Assembly (NCBI RefSeq): GCF_018736085.1
Contig: NZ_CP076134.1
Coordinates: 5,032,501-5,096,500 of the forward strand
Direction of reading: 5' to 3'
DNA length: 64,000 nucleotides
DNA from: Bradyrhizobium sediminis
Lineage (GTDB): Bacteria; Pseudomonadota; Alphaproteobacteria; Rhizobiales; Xanthobacteraceae
The translations under genes and the position numbers were made by a program. The notes under the pieces were generated by a model. The model made no database searches. It was not told where the DNA came from and worked only from the letters and a program-made list of their open reading frames with translations. Below, piece after piece: positions 1-8,449 of the stretch. How positions within the stretch are numbered: position 1 is the stretch's first letter; each line of letters starts with the position of its first letter.

Positions 1-2
1 TC

Positions 3-242
3 CACGCCGTCGGCGTAGGGCTGAAGCTCAACGACGGAACTGGTCCGTACGCCTTCAATTGCGGCGCGCCCGCATTCCGTTTCACGGAAGATCGGCTGCG
101 CAACGATATTGGACCTCGCCTCGTGGCGATGGTAAGGAACATCGAAGCGGCCTTGGGTGGCGCGGCGCCGCAATCAAAAAAAGATGACAAGAAGTTGAAA
201 GCAGGAGGAAAAGTTGCACGTGTGGTTGAGGGGATCAGGTAG
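3..242 (+). CDS. IclR-family transcriptional regulator, C-terminal end (partial)
   Basis: The reading frame enters from outside the window and gives 79 residues before a TAG stop. The run GPRLVAMVRNIEAALGG and the preceding NCGAPAFRFTEDRL segment resemble the last helix and strand of the IclR effector-binding domain. A lysine-rich tail (KKDDKKLKAGGK) follows. The DNA-binding half lies upstream and is not visible. It ends about 70 bases before the branched-chain transporter operon on the same strand, so it may control that operon; this is inferred from position only. Family call is moderate because only the terminus is seen. Confidence 0.55.
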   Translation, partial: HAVGVGLKLNDGTGPYAFNCGAPAFRFTEDRLRNDIGPRLVAMVRNIEAALGGAAPQSKKDDKKLKAGGKVARVVEGIR

Positions 243-314
243 CCTTCATCATTGCGACCGGCGAAAAAATTCGCATGGCCGCTTCCGCCCAACGATCGAC
301 GTGGGCGGAGCCAG

Positions 315-1112
315 ATGATGCAGGCACAGCTCGCGCAGGGACATAACCCCCTGCTCGCGGTTCGCGACGTCAGCGTCGTGTTCGGCGGCATCGTCGCGTT
401 GAATGGCGTGTCGTTCGACATGCGCAAGGGCCAGATACTCGGCCTGATCGGGCCGAACGGCGCCGGCAAGACGACGCTCTTCAACTGCCTCTCCAGGCTT
501 TACCAGCCGAGCTCCGGCGACATTCTGATGGAAGGCGAGAGCATCCTGATGCGCCCGCCGCACCGGATCGCCGAAATCGGCATCGGCCGCACCTTCCAGA
601 ACGTGGCGCTGTTCCCCAATCTTTCGGTGCTCGACAATGTCAGGGTCGGCACCCATTCACGCACCAACAGCGACATCATCTCAGACTCGCTCCAACTGGG
701 CTGGGTCCGCCGCGGCGAGGCCGAGATCAACCGGCGCGTCCATGAAATCATCAGCTATCTCGAGCTTGACGCCGTCGCGCACACCGTGGTGTCCGGCCTG
801 CCGTTCGGCACCCAGAAGCGCGTCGAATTGGCGCGCGCTCTGGCTGCGGAACCGAAGATCCTGCTGCTCGACGAGCCCGCCGGCGGTCTCAATCACGAGG
901 AAGTCCACGTACTCGGCGACCTGATCCGCCGGATTCGCGACGATCGCCATATGACCGTGCTGCTGGTCGAACATCACATGGGTCTGGTGATGTCGATCGC
1001 CGACCACGTGGTCGCGCTGAACTTCGGCCGCAAGCTCGCCGAAGGCACGCCGGCCCAGGTGCAATCCGACCCGGATGTCATCAAAGCCTATCTGGGGAGC
1101 AAGGACCAATGA
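315..1112 (+). CDS. livG: Branched-chain amino acid-type ABC transporter ATPase LivG
   Basis: Cytoplasmic ATPase of a high-affinity branched-chain-amino-acid (HAAT) importer. It has Walker A GPNGAGKT at about residues 46-53, a Q-loop region (GRTFQNVALF), a degenerate signature LPFGTQKR, Walker B ILLLDEP near residue 186, and the LivG C-terminal tail ending VIKAYLG. The frame is open upstream to a TTG at 252, but ATG at 315 (or 318) is preceded by GGCGGAG and gives the usual family length, 265 residues. It overlaps livF by four bases (ATGA). The substrate cannot be told from sequence; HAAT systems in this group also carry aromatic acids, amides and ureas. Confidence 0.88.
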   Translation: MMQAQLAQGHNPLLAVRDVSVVFGGIVALNGVSFDMRKGQILGLIGPNGAGKTTLFNCLSRLYQPSSGDILMEGESILMRPPHRIAEIGIGRTFQNVALFPNLSVLDNVRVGTHSRTNSDIISDSLQLGWVRRGEAEINRRVHEIISYLELDAVAHTVVSGLPFGTQKRVELARALAAEPKILLLDEPAGGLNHEEVHVLGDLIRRIRDDRHMTVLLVEHHMGLVMSIADHVVALNFGRKLAEGTPAQVQSDPDVIKAYLGSKDQ

Positions 1113-1822
1113 CCGCGATGCTTAACGTCAAGGATCTCAGGGCCTATTACGGCCAGGTCCAGGCGCTTCACGGCCTCTCCTTCTCGCTCAACGAAGGCAG
1201 CCTGACCACGTTGCTCGGCGCCAACGGCGCCGGCAAGACCACCACCTTGCGGGCGATCTGCAGCATGGTGCGTTCGACCGGCGGCATCGAGTTCGACGGC
1301 GCTCCGCTCACCGGCCGCTCCACCGAAAACATCGTCCGCCTCGGCATCGCCCATGTGCCGCAGGGCCGCGGCACCTTCACCACCATGACGGTGGAGGAAA
1401 ACCTGCAGCTCGGCGCGATCACGCGCAAGGACAGGGCCGGCGTCACCTCCGACATCGAGCGCATGTACGATCACTTTCCGGTCCTCAAGGAGCGGCATAC
1501 CCAGCAGGCCGGCACGCTTTCGGGCGGCGAACAGCAGATGCTGGCGGTCGCCCGCGCGCTGATGCTGCGCCCGCGGCTGATGCTGCTGGACGAGCCGTCG
1601 TTCGGCCTGGCGCCGTTGATCGTGCGCGATCTGTTCAAGATCCTCGGCAAGATCAACCGTGAGGACAAGGTCACCATTCTGGTGGTGGAGCAGAATGCGC
1701 AGCTTGCGCTGGAGCTCGCCGACAAGGCCTACGTCATTGAAACCGGACGCATCGTGATGTCGGGAAGCGCTGCCGAAATCGCGAACAACGAAGACGTCCG
1801 TAAATCCTATCTCGGTTATTGA
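1109..1822 (+). CDS. livF: Branched-chain amino acid-type ABC transporter ATPase LivF
   Basis: Second ATPase of the importer, 237 residues, normal LivF length. Walker A is GANGAGKT near residue 37, the signature is LSGGEQQML, Walker B is LMLLDEPSFGLAP, and the switch histidine is replaced by the EQN typical of LivF (VVEQNAQLAL). The start ATG lies inside the end of livG, implying translational coupling. It pairs with LivG to form the nucleotide-binding dimer that powers the LivH-LivM pore. Confidence 0.9.
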   Translation: MTAMLNVKDLRAYYGQVQALHGLSFSLNEGSLTTLLGANGAGKTTTLRAICSMVRSTGGIEFDGAPLTGRSTENIVRLGIAHVPQGRGTFTTMTVEENLQLGAITRKDRAGVTSDIERMYDHFPVLKERHTQQAGTLSGGEQQMLAVARALMLRPRLMLLDEPSFGLAPLIVRDLFKILGKINREDKVTILVVEQNAQLALELADKAYVIETGRIVMSGSAAEIANNEDVRKSYLGY

Positions 1823-1833
1823 GGAGCGCAGCC

Positions 1834-2712
1834 ATGGAACTTTTTATCAACCAAGTCCTGGCTGGCATCGCCACAGGTGCGATCTATGCCTGCATGGCGC
1901 TAGCCGTCGTCATGATCTACCAGGCGATCGATCATCTCAATTTCGCCCAGGGCGAAATGGCGATGTTTTCGACGTTCATCTCCTGGCAACTGATGCAGTG
2001 GGGCGTGCCCTACTGGTGGGCCTTCCTGCTCACGCTGGCATTTTCGTTCGCCGGCGGCATCCTGATCGAGCGGTTGCTGTTCAAGCCGCTTGCCAAGGCG
2101 CCGATTCTGACCAATGTCGCCGGTTTCATCGCATTGTTTGCGATCGTCAACAGCGTCGCCGGGCTGACCTGGGACTTCACCATCAAGCAGTATCCGACGC
2201 CGTTCGGATCGTCGCCTTTTCTCGGCAGTCAGCTCATCTCTACCCATCAGGCCGGCATGATCGGCGTCACGATAGGACTGTTGATCCTGCTCTATTTGTT
2301 CTTTCAGTTCACGCGGATCGGCCTTGCCATGCGCGCGGCTGCATCGTTGCCGGAATCGGCACGGCTGGTCGGCATCAACACCAGCTGGATGATCGCGCTT
2401 GGCTGGGGCATGGCGACCGCGATCGGCGCGATCGCCGGCATGCTGATCGCGCCGGTGGTGTTCCTGGAACCGAACATGATGGGCGGTGTGTTGATCTACG
2501 GGTTTGCCGCCGCCGTCCTCGGCGGCCTGACCAGTCCGCTCGGTGCGGTGGTTGGAGGCTTCCTGGTCGGCGTGTTCGAGAATCTCGCCGGGACCTATAT
2601 CCCCGGCGTCGGCAATGAACTGAAATTGCCGATCGCACTGGCGCTTATCATCACCGTATTGGTTCTCAAACCGGCGGGCCTGTTCGGCCGTCCCATCGTG
2701 AAGCGAGTTTGA
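1834..2712 (+). CDS. livH: Branched-chain amino acid-type ABC transporter permease LivH
   Basis: Inner-membrane permease of 292 residues with about eight hydrophobic segments. The N-terminal run IATGAIYACMALAVVMIY, the motif LNFAQGEMAMF and the later GGVLIYGFAAAVLGGLTSPLGA segment are typical of LivH. ATG at 1834 is preceded by GAGGAG seven bases upstream; an in-frame TTG at 1819 overlaps the livF stop but has no comparable ribosome site. Forms the translocation pore with LivM. Confidence 0.9.
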   Translation: MELFINQVLAGIATGAIYACMALAVVMIYQAIDHLNFAQGEMAMFSTFISWQLMQWGVPYWWAFLLTLAFSFAGGILIERLLFKPLAKAPILTNVAGFIALFAIVNSVAGLTWDFTIKQYPTPFGSSPFLGSQLISTHQAGMIGVTIGLLILLYLFFQFTRIGLAMRAAASLPESARLVGINTSWMIALGWGMATAIGAIAGMLIAPVVFLEPNMMGGVLIYGFAAAVLGGLTSPLGAVVGGFLVGVFENLAGTYIPGVGNELKLPIALALIITVLVLKPAGLFGRPIVKRV

Positions 2713-2714
2713 TC

Positions 2715-3731
2715 ATGAGCGCAATTGAGGAAGTCGCAAACGAAGCACCGGCGGTCGAGGCCGTTCCAAAGAGAGCCATGACGCTGGGCTACGGCACCTC
2801 GATCGTGGTGCTGGGATTGCTGGTCATCGCGCCGATGTTCATGAAGAATTTCATCGTCTTCCAGCTGACGATGGTGCTGATCTACGCGCTGGCGGTGCTG
2901 GCGCTGAACATCCTGACCGGCGGCAGCGGCCAGTTTTCGCTGGGCCAGAGCGCCTTCTACGCAGTCGGCGCCTACACTTCGGCCATTCTGATGGAACATG
3001 TGGGCATGAATTATGCCCTGACGTTGCCCATTGCCGGCATTATCTGCTTCGGCTTCGGGTTCCTGTTCGGTCAGCCGGCGCTGCGCCTGAGCGGCATCTA
3101 TCTGGCGCTGGCGACCTTTGCGTTGGCAGTGGCAATGCCGCAATTGTTGAAGCTCGGTGTCTTCGAACACTGGACCGGCGGCGTCCAGGGCCTGGTGGTG
3201 ACCAAGCCCGATGCACCGTTCGGCCTGCCGATCTCGCAGGACAGGTGGCTGTATTATTTCACGCTTGTGGTCTCGATCGCGATCTACATCTTCTCGATCA
3301 ACCTCCTGAAGTCGCGTTCCGGCCGCGCCTTCATGGCGATCCGCGACAACGAGATCGCGGCTTCCGCGATGGGCATCGACGTCGCGCTGTACAAGACGCT
3401 GGCATTCGGTGTCAGCGCCGGCATCACCGGCGTCGCCGGCGGCCTCGGCGCCATCGCCGTGCAGTTCGTCGCGCCCGACGGCTACACCATCACGCTGGCG
3501 ATCTCGCTGTTTCTCGGCATGGTCGTCGGCGGCGTGGGATGGCTGCCCGGCTCGATCGTCGGTTCGGCCTTCATCATCTTCGTGCCGAATATCGCGGAGG
3601 GCATTTCGAAGGGCCTGTCCGGCGCGGTGTTCGGCGTGCTGCTGTTCCTCGTCATCTTCCTGGTGCCGCACGGCGCGCGGCAAGTCGCAATCGTCGCCCA
3701 GCAACTGATCGGCAAACTCAAGAAGGGTTAA
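2715..3731 (+). CDS. livM: Branched-chain amino acid-type ABC transporter permease LivM
   Basis: Second permease, 338 residues. It shows the LivM hallmarks NILTGGSGQFSLGQSAFYAVGAYTS (split across the first transmembrane hairpins), LRLSGIYLALATFALAVAM and the RAFMAIRDNEIAASAMGI loop that contacts the ATPase. ATG at 2715 follows the livH stop by two bases; an in-frame TTG at 2709 is a less likely start. It is the last gene before a strong terminator, so GFHM form one unit and the binding proteins are transcribed separately or by read-through. Confidence 0.9.
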   Translation: MSAIEEVANEAPAVEAVPKRAMTLGYGTSIVVLGLLVIAPMFMKNFIVFQLTMVLIYALAVLALNILTGGSGQFSLGQSAFYAVGAYTSAILMEHVGMNYALTLPIAGIICFGFGFLFGQPALRLSGIYLALATFALAVAMPQLLKLGVFEHWTGGVQGLVVTKPDAPFGLPISQDRWLYYFTLVVSIAIYIFSINLLKSRSGRAFMAIRDNEIAASAMGIDVALYKTLAFGVSAGITGVAGGLGAIAVQFVAPDGYTITLAISLFLGMVVGGVGWLPGSIVGSAFIIFVPNIAEGISKGLSGAVFGVLLFLVIFLVPHGARQVAIVAQQLIGKLKKG

Positions 3732-3780
3732 CGAACGTATTCCACCTAGCGGAATACGCGTCGAATCTGTTCCCAATAAA

Positions 3781-3816
3781 AAAGCCCCCTGCGACCGTCG
3801 TCGCAGGGGGCTTTTT
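3781..3816 (+). terminator. Rho-independent terminator after livM
   Basis: A perfect 12-bp stem (GCCCCCTGCGAC with its complement), extended by A-T pairs to 15 bp, four-base loop CGTC, then TTTTTC. It ends the permease gene set. Confidence 0.9.
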
Positions 3817-3918
3817 CTTGATGGGCACCCAGAGAAGGTATTGAATGCAGGCAGGCGCCGAAAAGTGCGTCCAATAAAAAACAATGACACAATCACACCA
3901 GGACCCAGGGAGATCCAA

Positions 3919-5148
3919 ATGCCTGCTATCCAACTGCGATTGGGGGCCTTTTCGGCTGCCCTCGCGATGCTTGCCGTAACCAGCAGCGGCGCACTCGCAC
4001 AGAAGAAATACGATACCGGCGCCAACGACACCGAGATCAAGATCGGCAACATCACGCCCTACAGCGGACCGGCCTCCGCCTACGGCGTGATCGGCAAGAC
4101 CGAAGCTGCCTACTTCAAGAAGATCAATGCCGAGGGCGGCATCAACGGCCGCAAGATCAACTTCATCAGCTACGACGACGCCTACAGCCCGCCGAAAACG
4201 GTCGAGCAGGCGCGCAAGCTAGTCGAGAGCGACGAAGTGCTGCTCATCTTCAATCCGCTGGGCACGCCGCCGAACTCGGCGATCCAGAAGTACATGAATG
4301 CGAAGAAGGTGCCGCAGTTGTTCGTCGCCACCGGCGCCACCAAGTGGAACGACCCCAAGGACTTCCCCTGGACCATGGGCTGGCAGCCCAACTACCAGAG
4401 CGAGTCCCGGATCTACGCGAAGTACATTCTCAAGGAAAAGCCGAACGCCAAGATCGCCATCCTCTATCAGAACGACGACTACGGCAAAGACTACGTCAAA
4501 GGCCTCAAGGACGGTCTCGGCGCCAAGGCGGCCACCATGATCATCGCCGAGGAAAGCTTCGAGGTCACGCAACCGACCATCGATTCGAACATCGTCAAGC
4601 TGAAGTCGACCAACGCCGACATCTTCTTCAACGTCACCACGCCGAAATTCGCGGCGCAGGCGATCAAGAAGATGGCCGAAATCGAATGGAAGCCGCTGCA
4701 CTTCCTCAACAACGTGTCCGCCTCGATCGGCGCCGTGATGAAGCCGGCCGGCTTTGAAGCCAGCCAGGGCATCATCTCATCCGCCTACCTGAAGGATACG
4801 TCCGATCCGCAGTGGAAGGACGATGCCGGCATGAAGGCCTTCGACGAGTTCCTCGCCAAGTACTTCCCTGAAGGCAACAGGATCGATGGCGCGGTGATGT
4901 ACGGCTACACGGTCGCACAAGGCCTCGTGCACGTGCTGAAGGCCTCCGGCGACAATCTCACCCGCGAGAACGTCATGAAGCAGGCGGCCAGCATCAAAGG
5001 ACTTGAGCTGGGCAGCATGCTGCCGGGCATCAAGGTCAATACCAGTCCCACCGACTTCGCCCCGATCTCCCAGCTTCAGCTGATGCGGTTCAAGGGCGAC
5101 AAATGGGATCTGTTCGGAGAGGTCATCAGCGGCGACGTCGGCGGCTGA
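3919..5148 (+). CDS. livJ: Branched-chain amino acid-type ABC substrate-binding protein (LivJ-like), copy 1
   Basis: Periplasmic receptor of 409 residues with a signal peptide (hydrophobic run AFSAALAMLAVTSSGALA, cleavage after ALA). The mature part opens KKYDTGANDTEIKIGNITPYSGPASAYG, the start of a type I periplasmic-binding fold (Peripla_BP_6), and contains the ligand-site run FVATGATKWNDPKDFPWTMG (20-residue window of the hinge). ATG at 3919 follows CAGGGAGA; the open frame extends to 3841 without ribosome-site support. It is nearly identical to the next gene, differing mainly in the signal peptide and scattered positions such as MITPYSG/MPYSG and SRIYAK/TQIYAK. Confidence 0.88.
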   Translation: MPAIQLRLGAFSAALAMLAVTSSGALAQKKYDTGANDTEIKIGNITPYSGPASAYGVIGKTEAAYFKKINAEGGINGRKINFISYDDAYSPPKTVEQARKLVESDEVLLIFNPLGTPPNSAIQKYMNAKKVPQLFVATGATKWNDPKDFPWTMGWQPNYQSESRIYAKYILKEKPNAKIAILYQNDDYGKDYVKGLKDGLGAKAATMIIAEESFEVTQPTIDSNIVKLKSTNADIFFNVTTPKFAAQAIKKMAEIEWKPLHFLNNVSASIGAVMKPAGFEASQGIISSAYLKDTSDPQWKDDAGMKAFDEFLAKYFPEGNRIDGAVMYGYTVAQGLVHVLKASGDNLTRENVMKQAASIKGLELGSMLPGIKVNTSPTDFAPISQLQLMRFKGDKWDLFGEVISGDVGG

Positions 5149-5183
5149 CGCTCCGGCGGGATTAACCGACTGCCAAGGAAAGA

Positions 5184-5214
5184 GCCTTTGCGCCCCCCGG
5201 CGCAGGGGCTTTTC
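5184..5214 (+). terminator. Rho-independent terminator between the two binding-protein genes
   Basis: An 11-bp stem (GCCTTTGCGCC with GGCGCAGGGGC, two G-U pairs), loop CCCC, then TTTTCC. The bases following it (CTTGATGG, then GGTATT-AAT a little later) match those after the livM terminator, so the terminator-leader-gene unit appears to have been duplicated as a block. Confidence 0.85.
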
Positions 5215-5300
5215 CTTGATGGCCGCCGCCAAATGGTATTCAATCCGGCCGTGCCAAGAAGAACATAACGCACCCAACATCAAGAAAAGGGAGACCCTGA

Positions 5301-6530
5301 ATGCTTACTACCCCCAAGAAACTTGCGATCGCCTCGGCCGCGTTGGTTGCGCTTGCCGCAACCAGCAGCGCCGCGCTCGCCCAGAAGAAATACGACACCG
5401 GCGCCACCGACACCGAGATCAAGATCGGCAACATCATGCCCTACAGCGGACCTGCCTCCGCCTATGGCGTGATCGGCAAGACTGCAGAGGCCTACTTCAA
5501 GAAGATCAATGCCGAGGGCGGCATCAACGGCCGCAAGATCAATTTCATCAGCTATGACGACGCCTACAGCCCGCCGAAGACCGTCGAGCAGGCGCGCAAG
5601 TTGGTCGAGAGCGACGAGGTGCTGCTCGTCTTCAATCCGCTCGGCACGCCGCCGAATTCGGCGATCCAGAAGTACATGAATGCGAAGAAGGTGCCGCAAC
5701 TGTTCGTCGCCACCGGCGCCACCAAGTGGAACGATCCGAAGGGCTTCCCCTGGACCATGGGCTGGCAGCCCAACTACCAGAACGAAACCCAGATTTATGC
5801 CAAGTACATCCTCAAGGAACTACCGAACGCCAAGATCGCCGTGCTCTATCAGAACGACGATTACGGCAAGGACTACCTGAAAGGATTGAAGGACGGACTC
5901 GGCGCCAAGGCGGCTTCGATGATCGTCATGGAAGAAAGCTACGAGGTCTCGGAGCCGACCATCGACTCCCATATCGTCAAGCTCAAATCGACCGGCGCCG
6001 ACGTCTTCGTGAACATCACCACGCCGAAATTCGCCGCGCAGGCGATCAAGAAGAACGCGGAAATCGGCTGGAAGCCGCTTCATTTCCTCAACAACGTCTC
6101 CGCCTCGATCGGCAGCGTGATGAAGCCGGCCGGCTTTGAAGCCGGCCAGGGCATCATCTCGTCGGCCTACCTGAAGGATACGTCCGATCCGCAGTGGAAG
6201 AACGATGCCGGCATGAAGGCCTTCGACGAGTTCCTCACCAAGTACTTCCCCGAAGGCAATCGGATCGATGGCTCGGTGATGTACGGCTACACCGTCGCGC
6301 AAGGCCTCGCGCACGTGCTGAAGGCCTCCGGCGACAATCTCACCCGCGAGAACGTCATGAAGCAGGCGGCCAGCATCAAGAATCTGGAGCTCGGCGGCCT
6401 GTTGCCCGGCATCAAGGTCAACACCAGCGCCACCGACTTTGCTCCGATCTCGCAGGTGCAACTGATCAGGTTCAAGGGCGAAACCTGGGAGAGGTTCGGC
6501 GAAATCCTGGGCGCCGACACCACCAACTGA
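5301..6530 (+). CDS. livJ: Branched-chain amino acid-type ABC substrate-binding protein (LivJ-like), copy 2
   Basis: Same length (409 residues) and architecture as the preceding copy, with the signal peptide ending ATSSAALA and the same mature start. AAAGGGAGACC precedes the ATG. Substitutions relative to copy 1 cluster on the surface-exposed stretches (IAEESFEVTQ versus VMEESYEVSE, MAEIEWKP versus NAEIGWKP), while the run SSAYLKDTSDPQWK and most of the binding cleft are unchanged. The pair probably serves the same LivGFHM pore with slightly different ligand preferences or expression; this is inference. Confidence 0.88.
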   Translation: MLTTPKKLAIASAALVALAATSSAALAQKKYDTGATDTEIKIGNIMPYSGPASAYGVIGKTAEAYFKKINAEGGINGRKINFISYDDAYSPPKTVEQARKLVESDEVLLVFNPLGTPPNSAIQKYMNAKKVPQLFVATGATKWNDPKGFPWTMGWQPNYQNETQIYAKYILKELPNAKIAVLYQNDDYGKDYLKGLKDGLGAKAASMIVMEESYEVSEPTIDSHIVKLKSTGADVFVNITTPKFAAQAIKKNAEIGWKPLHFLNNVSASIGSVMKPAGFEAGQGIISSAYLKDTSDPQWKNDAGMKAFDEFLTKYFPEGNRIDGSVMYGYTVAQGLAHVLKASGDNLTRENVMKQAASIKNLELGGLLPGIKVNTSATDFAPISQVQLIRFKGETWERFGEILGADTTN

Positions 6531-6564
6531 CGTACTAACCCGCGCCGCCCTTCAGGGCTCACAG

Positions 6565-6622
6565 ACCCCCGCAGCACGCTGCGGGGGTATAGTGATAGCC
6601 TAAAATAGGACCAGTTTTGACC
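6565..6622 (+). repeat. Left inverted repeat of the 5.4-kb insertion-like segment (hairpin plus conserved tail)
   Basis: A terminator-like hairpin (stem CCCCCGCAG, loop CACG) lacking a T-tract is followed by TATAGTGATA, a variable GCCT, AAAATAGG and CCAGTTTTGACC. The same string in reverse orientation lies at 11972-12029. The hairpin belongs at the expected position of the livJ copy 2 terminator. Confidence 0.85.
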
Positions 6623-6724
6623 AGAGTGTCGTCAGGACTGGATTATGGGTTTAAGGACGCGCCATCAGGCGCGGCGTTACTGGGCGGGAAGGTGTCAGCG
6701 CGTTTCTTCGAGTTTTCGAAGGCT

Positions 6725-6852
6725 TTAGATCGCTGCGATATCGTCGGACAGCGTACCAAAGAGCCTTCTTATAAATGAAAGGGCGTCAGCGCTATCGATA
6801 AGCAGTTGTCTAACTGCACTTTCGTATTGCGTTCTTCCTTGGAAACCGAGGG
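6725..6852 (-). pseudogene. 3' fragment of an unknown gene split by the IS3 element
   Basis: Removing the IS and one AGGG target copy joins this piece to the fragment at 8109-8435 in one open frame. The joined product continues ...GLIAETLGFQGRTQYESAVRQ and ends LFGTLSDDIAAI followed by TAA at 6725-6727. I do not recognise the family. The restored frame shows that the insertion interrupted a real coding sequence and removed its last 43 or so residues from the protein. Confidence 0.65.
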
Positions 6853-6880
6853 TGATCTTCCCCCGAAAAAGTGGACGGGT

Positions 6881-7741
6881 TTAAGCGGCTTTTAGCTCCA
6901 TCTCGATCGGGGCGATATACCCGATGGCGGAATGGAGCCGGGTTCGGTTGTAGAAGCCCTCGATGAAGGTGAAGATATCGCGCTGGGCCTCGGCGCGAGT
7001 CTTGTAGTTGCGATGATGAACGAGCTCGGTCTTCAGGGTATGGAAGAAGCTCTCCATCGGGGCATTGTCGTAGCAATCGGCCTTGCGGCTCATCGATGCG
7101 GTGATGCCGGCGGCCGTGAGAGTGTTGCGATAGGCGTGTGAGGCATACTGCACGCCGCGATCGGAGTGGTGGATCAATCCGGCCTGCGGGCGTTGCTGCT
7201 GGATGGCCATCGTCAGCGCCGCGGAAGCGAGTTCGACCTGCATATGATCCCGCATGGCCCAGCCGACGATCTTTCGGCTGAAGAGATCCATGACGGCCGC
7301 CAGGTACAGCCACCCCTCCGCGGTCGGGATATAGGTGATATCGGCGAGCCAGACCCGGTTCGGGGCTGGGGCCGTGAAGTCGCGCGCGATCAGGTTCGGT
7401 GCGATCGGCAGGTCGTGACGGCTGTCGGTGGTGCGCACACGGCGCGGCGGTGCCATGATGGCGCGGATACCGTGCCGACGCATCATCCGCTCGATCCGGC
7501 CGCGGCTGGCGCCACGGCCCTGCCTCCGCAGGACGGTATGGACGCGGGGACTGCCGTAGCGCCCGCTGCTGTCTTGATGGACTTGCCGGATTGCAGCCAG
7601 GAGCGTGGCATTGGATTTTGTTCGCTCACTCACCGGGCGATCACGCCAGGCGTAATAGCCGGCTGGCGAGACCTCGAGCACGGCACACATCAACCGCACC
7701 GGATAGGTGTCGCGGTGGTCCTCGATGAAACGGAAGCTCAT
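6881..7741 (-). CDS. IS3-family transposase OrfB (DDE catalytic part)
   Basis: Integrase-like catalytic subunit. The first possible ATG is at 7741 (MSFRFIEDHRD), but the frame is open upstream past the slippery AAAAAAG near 7778, where a minus-one shift from OrfA would make the OrfAB transposase. HTH_21-type run SNATLLAAIRQVHQDSSGRYG and the DDE triad are visible: Asp in WLADITYIP, Asp in LIHHSDRGVQYAS, Glu in DNAPMESFFHTLK. The C-terminus FYNRTRLHSAIGYIAP is the usual end of the rve domain. Confidence 0.93.
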   Translation of the reverse strand: MSFRFIEDHRDTYPVRLMCAVLEVSPAGYYAWRDRPVSERTKSNATLLAAIRQVHQDSSGRYGSPRVHTVLRRQGRGASRGRIERMMRRHGIRAIMAPPRRVRTTDSRHDLPIAPNLIARDFTAPAPNRVWLADITYIPTAEGWLYLAAVMDLFSRKIVGWAMRDHMQVELASAALTMAIQQQRPQAGLIHHSDRGVQYASHAYRNTLTAAGITASMSRKADCYDNAPMESFFHTLKTELVHHRNYKTRAEAQRDIFTFIEGFYNRTRLHSAIGYIAPIEMELKAA

Positions 7742-8049
7742 GTCCGGGTTCCGGCAAAGATCGCGATCGACTTTTTTAAAATGTCGCGCTCCATACGCAG
7801 CCGTTCGTTCTCCTGGCGCAACCGGGCGATCTCCGAGGCCTGGTCCGCCGACATCGGCGTCGCCTGCGTGGTGGGGCGCCACGCCGCCGATGTCGGCCCC
7901 TGCCGGAACTTGTCCACCCAGCGCCGCAGCACCGAGTCGCGCAGACCGAGTTCCTTGGCCACCGACGTGACCGAGCGACGGCTCGACGCCACCAGCTCGA
8001 CCGCTTGGCGCTTGTACTCTTCGGTAAATGACCGACGTTGACGTTCCAT
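7738..8049 (-). CDS. IS3-family transposase OrfA (helix-turn-helix)
   Basis: 103 residues. The N-terminal HTH (FTEEYKRQAVELVASS ... SVAKELGLRDSVLRRWVDKF) binds the IS ends, and a leucine-zipper-like helix (EIARLRQENERLRMERDIL) mediates multimerisation. The codons for DILKKS contain the AAAAAAG slip site. It overlaps OrfB by a few bases. Confidence 0.92.
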   Translation of the reverse strand: MERQRRSFTEEYKRQAVELVASSRRSVTSVAKELGLRDSVLRRWVDKFRQGPTSAAWRPTTQATPMSADQASEIARLRQENERLRMERDILKKSIAIFAGTRT

Positions 8050-8108
8050 TCGACACCTCCGGGCTCAACGAGCCTACTACAGGTGTCCACTCATTCGGAG
8101 GAGGTTCA

Positions 8109-8435
8109 AGGGTCTCCGCTATGAGTCCCAAGGCAGGAGACTCCCGGACGGGATAACGAGCAACTATGAAGCCTAGATCGCCTCTGGCAATCGCGGCCTC
8201 AAGCTTCACTTTCTTTTCAGAGATGATTTTAGGCACGTCTATAGTGATATCGATTGGAAGTGCCGTGGCAATATCTTTGCGCTTCGGCAGCTTGCTCATC
8301 AAGTCGGCTCGTATCTTCGCTTCAACAACGCGCTCGCTTAGCCTCTGGACGTGCGGACCAAACGATGCCAACGCTCGCTTGCTCGCCTCTGGTATCAGGG
8401 AGGACGCGTTGAGCTGCACCCGGTTCCGAAGACAC
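8109..8435 (-). pseudogene. 5' fragment of the unknown gene split by the IS3 element
   Basis: Minus-strand coding sequence starting somewhere near 8410-8435 (for example a GTG giving MQLNASSLIPEASKRALASF) and running into the IS3 end after ...GLIAET. It contains RADLMSKLPKRKDI and KIISEKKVKLEAAIARGDLG. The upstream end abuts the decayed transposase fragment at about 8450, so the gene has probably also lost its true 5' end. The long in-frame extension to 8620 and the apparent 579-residue fusion with the transposase are artefacts of open frames. No family recognised. Confidence 0.55.
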
Positions 8436-8449
8436 CGAGTTAGGTGTTT

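Larger units (their letters stand above)
6853..8108 (-). mobile_element. IS3-family insertion sequence, complete, 1256 bp
   Basis: Imperfect inverted ends of about 24 bp: the left end starts TGATCTTCCCCCGAAAAAG and the right end (reverse strand) TGAACCTCCTCCGAATGAG, both followed by TGGAC. A 4-bp direct repeat AGGG flanks it on both sides, as expected for recent IS3-family insertion. It encodes OrfA and OrfB in overlapping frames joined by a slippery AAAAAAG. All ends, frames and catalytic residues look intact, so the element may be active. Confidence 0.93.

Noticed and set aside
2595..4055. 486-residue minus-strand open frame
   Set aside because: It lies opposite livM and livJ, is low-complexity and rich in Asp/Arg/Gln/His, and crosses a terminator; a typical high-GC shadow.
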